In this document: positions 24,901 to 35,600 of the stretch, in pieces | Layout: every line of letters starts with the position of its first letter | How positions within the stretch are numbered: position 1 is the stretch's first letter | Assembly: GCA_016617855.1 (NCBI GenBank) | Contig: JAECUM010001809.1 | Span: forward strand, 1 to 64,000 | Direction of reading: 5' to 3' | DNA: 64,000 bases | Source: Megalonaias nervosa | Lineage: Eukaryota; Mollusca; Bivalvia; Unionida; Unionidae | Notes under the pieces: generated by a model | Seen by the model: the letters and a program-made list of their open reading frames with translations, nothing else | Databases searched by the model: none | What the model was told of the DNA's origin: nothing | Made by a program: the position numbers and the translations under genes

Positions 24901-27900
24901 TGGTGAGCACTTTTGACCACTCGAACACTCGGGGCCCTCCTTTTAGGATGAAAGATCTCTGATAAAAACTGGAGAAATGTACTTGGACCTCCATCCAGCG
25001 GCATGGATAATTATACCGTATTTACTATATATGTTGGGACACCATAAATTAATTTTAAAAGTAATTTTTTTTGCACACTGTATGTTCTGTTACACATTGC
25101 TTTTTCGAGTCGTAAGATGTGGGACACCTTTTAAATCATTTGAAAATTACATGTTGGAAAATGCACTCCAACTGAAATTTTATTTTAAACAATATAAAAC
25201 TGCACTTGAGATAAAACTCTTTAATCCACTGCAGCACCATCTCATCAACACATCCCTTCTCCTGCACACATATGATCCATTCTTTTGGTGCATGAATATT
25301 CTTTTTAGTTATCTCATATTGTGAAAAACTGTTAGAGGCAAAACATCACATGAAGTGGAAACTGCAAGGACAAAAGTCAGATTTTTTCAAATCTGCACCA
25401 GTCTAATTCTCACACTTTTGACCCCCATCTTATTGTCAGTCTCTCCAGGAATGCAATCAAAGTACACTAGAATTTCATCCATGTTAATAATCATATTGTT
25501 GGCAAAATCATCTGCTTCTTTTCTGGCCTTTATGCATTCATCACATGATCTTATTTTCTCCAAATCTTCTGGGTGACGCTGGGTCATTGATGTCCGTGCA
25601 CAAAGCACTATACTGTGTCACTTTAAAAACTGTTCCATTGTTTCAAATTATTTTCCAAATTACTGTGAATACCGGTGAAATGGAACCAAAGTTAGCTTCC
25701 ATATCTCTGCTGTCTTTGTATATTCAAAAAAAAAATAAAAAATCGGCACACTTAAAAGAATCCATAGTCAGCTTCCAAGGTCAGCTTACTTTGCAATAAA
25801 ATAGCTTTTGTATTGATTTCCTTTAAGAAAAAAAAAAACAGCCTCAGAGTATCCAAAGTCAGCTTCTGAGGTCTTTGATATCTTGTCGGTAAGTTCAAAG
25901 ATGAGTTTACTGCTCCCTGCCAGTTGTGTTTATTCACCACCTGGGCTTCTATGTGCTTGGCATCTGTAGTAATAATTAATACAAAGGAGCATTGATGTCT
26001 GCTGGTAAATAGTAATGATACTTTTGTAACCTGTGCAGGTGAAAAGATTGTCACTTGCACTCAAGTGAATGTGTTTTCAAATAACGATTTTTATTTGCGA
26101 GATACTGTCATACAGTAGACCTGGATATAATTCAATCTTGATTATTTTGCACCTAACACTGTCTCATGGGTGAATGACAGTTGTCTTCAATATATCAGTT
26201 GATTATTTCCCTCTTGTTTGCAATTTTGCTGGATCCAGTTTTCAGTAGGATAACACATTCAAACCTTTCAGCACAACCAAACACAATTTGTTTCTCAATG
26301 TTCATGTCAATGAACAATATGGCATGTGTTATCGGACATAAGTGATACATGCTACAGTATGGAAGCCTATGCCACATATACGGATTTTGTGATATATTTT
26401 ATTCTTTAATGTGCATGTTGAAAAGAAAATGAATAAATGATAACAATACAAGGTTAGTTTCTTTCTTTTTATTGTCAAATAAGCGTTTTGTTTATCTATT
26501 TTATTGCAACATGCATTGGGGGGGAGCACAAATGCAATACAAATTTATTTTGTTTCTTAAGTCTTGGGACATGTGATCTAGGTGATAAAAGTTTCACCGT
26601 AAGTTCTGGGACAGGAGAAAAATAATTATTTTATTGTGTCCCAATATATACGGTAAATATGGTAGTTAGAATTCAGTTTCACTTGCATGCAATGTTTGTT
26701 GCCGATACGCGTGCAATTTTGCGAGGCCTCTTTGTCTGAAAATCTACTCAGCATGAGTGGAAGTAGTAACAGGCAAATTCATGGGATTTAGCACCAATCC
26801 TAATATCAAGTGGAGATCATTCTATCTAACTGCCACTGGGGTGGGCAGACAAAGTGTTTTTTTAGCTAAAAAATATTAACCTGGGAGGGCTGAATTTACA
26901 AGACAGTAGTAATTCTCCTAAGGTATTATGATTGGATAATGTATTTGAAGAAGAAATATGTTGCTCTTTTCTAACAGACCATCAGCCTTTAATATTAATT
27001 GCCAACAGTTGATCCATTTCTTTTCATTCCTGTAAATCAACTGGTTTTTTCTTTCTTCTGATTGTACATTAAACTTAACATTTTTCCAGCCAGAAACTTA
27101 CTTCACTAAGGACCGTAATTTTTTTTCATTTTCATTTTTTCCCCTTCATTTCTACATGTCATATAATATAAGAGTTAATTACATTACCTAACTGGATATG
27201 AGATCATTTCCATGACAATCAGATGGTGATTTAGCCCCAGACCCACATGTGTGATTTTCTTGTTTTCTTCCTGCCAAGTTTTGGTCCCTAAGATGGAAAA
27301 CACTTCAAAATTTCCAAGAATGACCTTAGAGTCTTCAGTCAAGGTCAAAGAACTGAAATAGCACAGAATAAGGATGATTATGTTTGCATAAAACAATGAG
27401 AAACCCATTTAGAAGTACGCTATAAAGACAATAAAAGAATTCATTAAAGGAATAGGGAACATACAATTAAAGTTGTGGTTATATTACTCATTTGTTGCCC
27501 AAGATAAATTAAATAATAGTTTGGGGCAATCTAGTTACATCGAAAAAGATTTACAGTACATTATAGGGAATGAATTGCACGAACGTTCCGATATGCATAT
27601 TTGTCAAGTAGAAACGAGGCTGAATTAACGTGACGTCACAGGATCTTTTGTGGCTATCGGCCACTGCTCAGCATTGTGCTTGAGACTAATGAAAGTAGGC
27701 AGCTTATTAGCACTTGTATTTGAGTTTGTTTTCCAAGAATTTCCAAAATGCCCCACTGTGCTGCGTTTGGATACAGCAATAATTCGACTGGTAATTTTTT
27801 CCGATTTCCGAAAGACAAAATGCGACGAAAGGCTTGGATCCATTATTGTCGCCGTGAGAACTTTGAACCGGTAACTCATACACTTTGCAGCCTGCATTTT

Positions 27901-29620
27901 TCAAAAGATCAGTATGAAGTTGATCCAGAAAGACGTGCAGAATTGGGATATTTAAATGCCTGGGCAAGACTGAAGCCGACTGCAGTATCAGACATTCTTC
28001 TACCCCTTGGCCTGGGAGAAGATCTACCGACAGATCCATGTGCCAGCAGTACCACAACTGTCAAACCGCAACGAGTAATAGCCTATCACATGCGGCGGAA
28101 TGCAGAGGTAAATAAATATGTTGTATGCACTCTAATTTCCATCAATGTAGTGTCCATAATATAACTGAGGTATTTAAACAATGATATCTGCATAAAATAG
28201 AGCTTTGTTCAACTCAGATTCTCGTGCCTCTCCATCATTATCACCACACCACCACCCAATGTGCTGCAGCGGTCGAATTGTTGCATACACAATATATTCC
28301 TGGAACATATTTATCTCGGAAAGAGTTGTTTATGATGCCACGTTAGAGTAATAGTATTATGTATTTAAAATAGAGTGGAATGCTTAATTTCAAGTGTTTT
28401 TTCACCATCACCTGAGAAATATGAGCCTTTGGGTATGACACGGGATAAACTTCTTTGTGCCCTCCCACTTCCTTTTTCCCTTATGTGCGGCCATAAATGT
28501 AATGAATCAGTTGTTGCCATGTGACTACTCAAATGTTTCAAAGATACTCTATAGATATTACAAATGCTTTTTCTTGTCAATAATACTCTTTGTTTTAGGA
28601 TCTGCAACAAGCAATGCAAAGTTAACAATGCAAATTATGTGCTTGATACACTGCAAGTGCATGTGATGTGGTAGAGGTAGATGATGCTGAACTCAACATA
28701 CCAGCGCACCAAGTCCTCAGGCCCAACCACAAGAAAGAAAACTGAGTGTGAAAGTTCAGGCTAAATTAGATCCCACAAGGAGGACTCGCAGAATTCAGGT
28801 TCAAGCTGCAACAAGATCAACAGCAATTCAGTGTGAGCTCCTAAAAGCAACAGAGTTTTCAGATAATGAAACCGAACCAAGCAGTGAGGACGACATTGAC
28901 CCTGATACATACCACGATTCAAAATATGAACCTCATTCAGATACTGATGATGAAGAGGATAGTGATGGTAACAGTGACTTTGAAGATATGCACATGAACT
29001 ATAAGCTTGATAAAGATGCAAAACCAGAAGATCAACAACAGTTTCTGCTGTCTGAGTCTGCTTTGGCACAATTGACGAGTGTATGTCAGTCATGTTGTTT
29101 GCCCTCTCGGACTTTTGTGAAATTTTCTCGAGGAACAATGATCACCACAAATTCATTTTGTGTCAATAGGCACGTTTTAGAATGGAAAAGTCAGCTCTGT
29201 GATGGAAGAATGCCATGGAGTAATATGTTAAGTTCAAGAGCAATATTTTTGTCGGGTATCAAGGGTATATTTGAGGGGATGAATCTGCAAAGTTTCAGTA
29301 AACGTACATTGACAAAGTTACAAACATCTTATATTGTACCTGCAGTTGAAGTGGTATGGGAGAAAAAACAAGCTTCCTTAATTCAAGAGCGCACTGGAAA
29401 GCAAATAATATGTGGAGGTGATGCTCATTGTGATTCCCCTGGGTTTTCAGCCAAATATGGGGCTTATACTTTGATGGATTTGGAGGCCAAGAAAGTACTT
29501 GACATCCAGCTAGTACAGGTACATTATGTGACTGTTATTAGAGCGTATGGAAATGTCATTATGATAATATATACAACTTTTAAATTGGCACACGAAAGAG
29601 GGCAGAAAGACAGCATTTAA

Positions 29621-29679
<59 letters not shown>

Positions 29680-32600
29680 GGTTGGGAAACCCAGTGCTAT
29701 TTATATTGTGGGCTTATTCTAAAGAGCTTAAATCGCAATACACCTTTGATTTAACCAAACATGTTCACCTTATTTAACCAAAACTGTAGCACAGACTGAT
29801 ACCCTAGTTCATATATACAATCATTTCTCTTGATTAGGCTCCAGGATATACAAACTTATGGATAAAGTCGCTCACAGTCCTCACATACTCCGAGACATCC
29901 AGAAGCTATCATCTATACATCAAACGTATGGCTTAGAAGTGTTCCACAATGTTGTGAACCACTACGCACCCAAGAGCACATACTTCTTTTATGGATCCAT
30001 GTTTGCAGGGTAACTAGTATGCAATTAGATTAGGCAGAAATGAGAACATGTGTTTCTGGTCAGCTGGTCCTAGCACTTTTTCCCCCCATGGTGATAAAAA
30101 AAAATAGCTGTTGCAGAAATTGATTATTGCAAGAAATTTAGCTAGTTTTGCCCAGTACTTTGAAACACTTAATATATTAGATATTAATCATTATATTCTA
30201 TATATAATGTTTAAAAAATAAATTGAAAAAACCCTACCTGCCTACCCTAACTGTAAAACCAGCTCAATAAGTAGCAAGAATCACTGACCATTTTATTCTG
30301 ATTGCATTTTTTTTTTTTGCTTTTATTTCTTCAGGTTTCATCTAGCTGCCCTGCACTATAAAGAAAATTCAAACAATGCACATGTAGTGGCCAGGAGCGG
30401 TGGAGAGTTGTTTATCCAAAAAGCAAGAAAGGGACGGAGGCTGTTGTAAAGCCCTGCAAAGCAGACCCAACCTTTGGTAAGATTTTGAATAAATATGTTG
30501 GTGGCATATCTGTTATGTGTTTTATCCTCCTTTTCTATACCAAAGTCATTGTGTATAAGCTGCTGTCACAATTTCTCGGGGATGATTCATGTCAAATGTA
30601 GATTGACAATAGCCATTTTAATGTATAAATGTAATGTCCAGTGTAAACAAGTAATCAGTGCTGGATTAAGGCCTTCTAGGGCCCTAAGCACTGAAAATAT
30701 GGTAACCCCACCTACAAAATGTGAAATTAAATAAAAAAAACACTATTAAAAGCTAAAAACAAAAATAAATCAAAATACGCATACATGCAGATTGAAATAG
30801 TCATATATAATTCATTAATTTCATCATCAACACTTAATTTGACTTTTTTTCTGGTGCCCCTCTTGGGCTGGTGCCTTAAGCATGTGCTTAGTGTGCGTAA
30901 CAGGTAATCCGGCCCTGCAAGTGATCAGAAGAAATAAAGTAATCTCTAAATAATTAAATACATTAATAGCTCATGGAATAAATTTTATTAAAGTTCATAA
31001 TGTTGGGACACAGGTTACTCTATCATTATGAAAAGTAATAGTTCAAAATTAAAAAAGTTTATAGATTTCATATCTTGGTGCATTTTTATTCTTTAAGGTT
31101 ACACTGCACTCCAGAAGCAGGTGGGGCTGGACTTGAGGCAGGAATTGCCTACATCCACAGAAGCATACATGTTCATGGAAGGGGGCATCTCAGTATCCAC
31201 CACCACTCACAGCATCATATAAACAGTTTTCAAAAGATGAACTCATAAAAAAGCACAAATCATGCCTTTTGAAATCCTAGAATTTTTATGGTGTAGCATA
31301 TTTGAAGCCAACATACTCCTCTGAGGGAAATGATTCTGATTTTTGAAACCACACAGGATGGAAGAACTTTATGCCTGTGTCTGCCTAACCGATGCCAAAT
31401 CTATGTGACAAAACACCAATATGCTATATGTCTGTATGTTCTGAAAATAAATAAAGAATGCATGTAAGAGTAAATCGATACAAGAGTTAGATAGTTCTTC
31501 TTTGGCAAATCTTGCTAAATTGTACTTTTAGTACTCAGGGTGAATTACTTTTGATATGTTTATTTTTATAAAATTATTAATCTTCAGTGAATACATATAG
31601 ATTTGATACAAGACATCATACATATGAAATGACCCATATCATTATAAAATTGTTCTATTTATTTCAGGTACATTGTGTTTTTGAAGACTCATTAAAGCTA
31701 GCTAATAAGCAAAAAACATGTTCTTTGTGATGATTTCAACATCATAGTAATTATTACAATTTATAACAAACCTGGTATTCCTTTCTAAAAACAAGCAGTT
31801 TTATATATATATATATATGGTTTAATGGCACATGAGCACAATCCAGGCTATATAGTGTAAAATAAGTTTAGATATCAGCCCAAAGAAAAGACAAGAAAAA
31901 AAGGTAAAGTCTTTAAAAGAGAAAGCTACATTTTGCTCTTAAAAACTGCATTCTTTTCATAAGTTCAAGACCATCATAGCTTGAACATCATAATGGAATG
32001 TATCCCTCTGCAAAAATGTTGTCTCCATGAGTTGTAAGCTAAAAACACTTTAAAGTATGAAAATCTTGCGTATAGTTTGTTTTGTAAAATGTGTCCCAAA
32101 CATTGTCACAAGTGTAGGAAAATCTAATTAAATATATCAACAGGAATTTTGAAGAAATTTGTATAAGAACATAAAAATTACTCGTGTATTGGCTCATTAT
32201 CATCCAAAGGTCCATGATGTTCAAGGTATTCATACAGGGATACTTCCAGCATGTGTCTGTTTAAGCAGTCTGCAATGAAATTTTCATGGAGGGTTATACA
32301 TATCAGGTCACCCTTCTTTTTATCAATTACCTCCACCTCTTCACAGCATCAGCACTCAGTTGCCGAGTTCATCATTTGGCAATATCCACAATCACACCTG
32401 TAAGGAAAGTGCACAACATAATTTGACCATTCATGAATGTTTAAAAATCACATTCCACATTTTTAAGCATTGAAAAGGAAAGTTGTGAATTAGAAATAGC
32501 ACGTTGATTCTGCAACTAAAATTTGACAAAACAACATTAGTTCTCAGTATGTTGCCTTTCAAAGTTTAGAGTAAGCATTATCTAGTCAATGTGATATTAT

Positions 32601-35600
32601 GAGCAGAATTGTATTTGATAGGTTAATATTCAGTGGAACTTATGATAATGTTTGACCTGTGATTACTGTGTTTATAGATTACACAAGGAGTTAATCTTTG
32701 GTGTGTACTGACATTCATTATAACAGTCCTGTATTCTGAGTGGGCTTTTATAGCTTATTTGAAAAAGAAAACATATACTTCACTATGTAAAGGAGTAAAT
32801 GTAGTTGAAATTTAAAATAATGAACAACAAAAAAATATGTGATTACAGTGTACAACATTTCCTTATTTCCACTAGAATCTGTGCTCTGAAACAATGCAAA
32901 AATTCTAATTTTACAAAATCTACACGTTGCTTACATTGCTTTTAAAAATTATGAAAACTTTGCTACTTAATATCGAAAATGTTTTATTTAGCAAGATATA
33001 AACACTAGAATACAGCTTACAAGCATCTACTTTGATAACGGGCACTATCGGGTATATTTTAAAAGTTTCAGGCAATTAAGGGAGGATTATCAAAATTTGG
33101 GTCCACCAAAACTTACATGATTTATACACAGGAGTTGACAAAGTTCCAGTTTCTTTTACTGAAATGTAATGTGCATGTTGCTAATTTTTTATATGAAATG
33201 CATGCTATAAATCGGTACAAACCATTGTGTGTTCTCGAGTCGTCCTTCTTCACTCGGCAAATAATCCTCATCATTCAAAGAACCTGACGCCGTGTCATCA
33301 CTACCCTCTTTGTTGTTAGTGCTAAAAAGTGCTTCAAACTGATACAGCAAAAATGTTCACGCTTACAGAGAAGTCAGGGAAATCGTTCTCGCAATTTTCC
33401 ATGATGCAAAAAGGAAAAGAAATTATCTGAATCACGCTAGCACTCTTCGTAGTAAGCTCGCTTGGGTGGTAGCTATAGATCCTATGACGTCACTACTGGC
33501 CACGTGACACATATCTAATTATCTCTCAAGGCACTTGCGTGGATAACCTAAATATTTCCTTGTAGTAACTAAAGGGCCCGAGAACGGTGTACGGGAATAA
33601 GATAAAACATAATTTTGCAAGACAGGCAATCAAAAAATAATAAACCAACATGTACGTTCCCTATTCCTTTAATGTGGTTAAATATATTAGGGGATAAAAT
33701 AAACAGAATGTAAGAAGAGCTATAATCTTGTGAAACAAATCCTGATATTAGCTCGCAGTTACTACATCACCATTTTGCTTCATTTTGGAAGAGAAAACCT
33801 CAAGACTAACTGAAACATGAAACTGGTGCCAACAAGACTGATAAACAGCTAAAGTAAAATGCTAACACATTACAAAATTATGCATGGCATTAACATCTAC
33901 ACAAACCATTCTTTCCAAAACAATTTTTAAAATCAGATCAAATGTGTTGTTTTTTTTCTAGTTATGAAAAACACCTTATTCTGTTAAGACTGAAGTTCTG
34001 GATGAGCCTCTGCAATAGGTAGGTCCTATTTTCTTTACAAGTGGATTATTACTAATGTTTCATGAATTTGTGGTTTGTGGCAACCATAAAATCCTTTAGA
34101 ACTGGTGCCCCCTAACACCTTCTCCCTATAAAAAAATCAAAATGATTTCAAAATTTTTTTGTTTTAGGTACTATAAATTTACATCAATTGTGAATAACAT
34201 TTTGAAACTTGGAACCACAATTGGAAATGTTTTCTTTAAGCTCAAGTAAGTTTCCTTTGTCATGTGCCACTGATGTAATGATCAAACATTTTGAAAATTT
34301 GACAAGATTCTCAGATTTGAAGATGTCATCAACATTGGAGACAGCAGCCATGGTAACAGAAATGACTGTATTTGCTATAACATCTGCACATGCCTTAATA
34401 AGCACACACACTCCTCATTTTGGTAAGAAAATGATGTCATGCAAATATCTTTTGTCATGATCCCAGCATGCTGTGTGCGAAGGAAGTACCTGATAAAACT
34501 TGCCAAGAACATTGTACCTTCCTCAGATCTGAATGGCTCTTACACAGTTTGAATCTTCAGATCCAGAGTTTCACATTAGTACAACTATCCAATTACCTCC
34601 TTCTGGTTCTGTCCTCTTGCTAGATGTCAATTTATTTTTACATATTCAATTCAATAATACAAATGTATTTATTCTACATTGGTTTGTCTGCATTTGTCCT
34701 ACATCTCTGTCTATCCATCTATCCAGTTTGACTTACTTTTCTCCATGTGCAACTCCAACTCACTGACCACATGTCACCCCTTGCAGACAGATCTGATTTG
34801 CAAAAAACACCCAACTCATAGGAGGGTCATAGAGAAATTCTCTTTTTTCAGCCCTAACATGGTGGGGTTGACTTATAAGCAAGTATAGATGGTAAATAAA
34901 ATCCGAACATTCATAATGCTGCCCAAGCTAGAATTACCACTAGAAAAATGATAACCATGTTGTTTTTCTGCTAATGCTGGCAGGATAAAATTAATTTGAA
35001 TCACTATTCCAAATAAAAAGGATTACAAGTGCCCACTCCAGATCTTTAGAGGGAGTTTTTTTTCTATGTAGATGTCTTAATTCTGATGAACAATTGCCAT
35101 CACAAATAATTCATGTCGGCAACAAATTATTCATTATCATAAGAGACTAATGTATCTAACCCTTTTTGTCCCATCTGAATCAGGACCAATTCCAGACTCT
35201 GAGGGTCCAGGAAGCTGACCCCCGTCTTTGAGTGGATGAGAAGAAGTTCATCAGCCATGATTTGAATTGAAATGATCTCCTTTTCAGGAACATTATAGTC
35301 AAGGAATGGCCATTTCTCCACTGGATCATTAGAACCACTGCACTTACAAAAAATGCTGCAAAGTGAAATTGAAATTGAATAACAGAAGAGAAATTTATAT
35401 TAGAAATAATTTAAATACAAACAAATATAAATACAATAAATTATCTTTCTTCAAAGTATTCTGTTATCTCTGATATCAGTAGCAATAGTTTTCATCCACT
35501 TGATAAAGCAAACATACCTGAAAGCATGACTTGCCTGAAAGTCCTCTAAATGAAAATTCAAATTACATTACAAGCTATGGAAAGATGAGAACAATGACAT

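Larger units (their letters stand above)
24383..26958. mobile_element. foldback element family F, long unit, copy 1 (hosts a SINE and a pogo-like element)
   Basis: The left end is GTTTCTTCAAATATGTTACC then ACCTTAGGAG; the right end is CTCCTAAGGTATTATGATTG then TTTGAAGAAGAAAT. Copy 2 at 46465-48756 shares the left arm and the region around TCCTTACCC/TCCCTTACCC, GGTATGTGAGACAGCTTC and TTTTAGGAT(G/C)AAAGATCTCT. It lacks both the SINE and the pogo-like insertions, so it preserves their empty sites. No transposase of its own is visible. Confidence 0.7.
27748..31222 (+). pseudogene. THAP-domain Kolobok transposase pseudogene
   Basis: Exons: 27748-28107, 28599-29518, 29838-30009, 30335-30476 and 31098-31222, all GT-AG. 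Exon 1 encodes an N-terminal THAP finger (MPHCAAFGYSN, FFRFPKD, RRKAWI, CSLHFSKDQY), but the second zinc ligand is tyrosine instead of cysteine. Exon 2 has an acidic linker, VCQSCCLPSR and GGDAHCDSPGFSAKYGAYTL. The last exons hold the C-terminal blocks LEVFHNVVNHYAPKS, LAALHYKEN and YPKSKKG. Stops early in exon 2 and a frameshift near 30395 break the frame. The central catalytic stretch expected between DIQLVQ and YKLMDKV is missing; only about 320 bp with (TA)n remains there. Confidence 0.85.
27448..33668. mobile_element. Kolobok-type DNA transposon, 6.2 kb, carrying two convergent genes
   Basis: The terminal repeats are AGGAATAGGGAACATAC (27448-27464) and the inverse AGGAATAGGGAACGTAC (33652-33668), with one mismatch in 17. 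TTAA flanks both ends (27444-27447 and 33669-33672), the duplication used by Kolobok and piggyBac. The left gene (+) is a THAP-domain transposase and the right gene (-) encodes a P2X7-C-type domain. A 262-bp hAT MITE (30656-30917) sits in an intron of the transposase. The whole element lies in the intron between host exons 35161-35355 and 27188-27352. Assignment to Kolobok rests on TTAA, the THAP domain and the conserved transposase blocks. Confidence 0.85.

Noticed and set aside
27625..28057. Antisense frames over the THAP exon
   Set aside because: They mirror the + strand exon, which has a THAP signature; the antisense translations have no motif.
28761..29138. Antisense 125-codon frame over the transposase exon 2
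   Set aside because: Shadow of the + strand coding sequence; histidine- and leucine-rich because the sense strand is acidic.
34184..34411. Exon of the unknown - strand gene
   Set aside because: It ends in a stop, starts in the wrong phase, and the neighbouring exons join without it.
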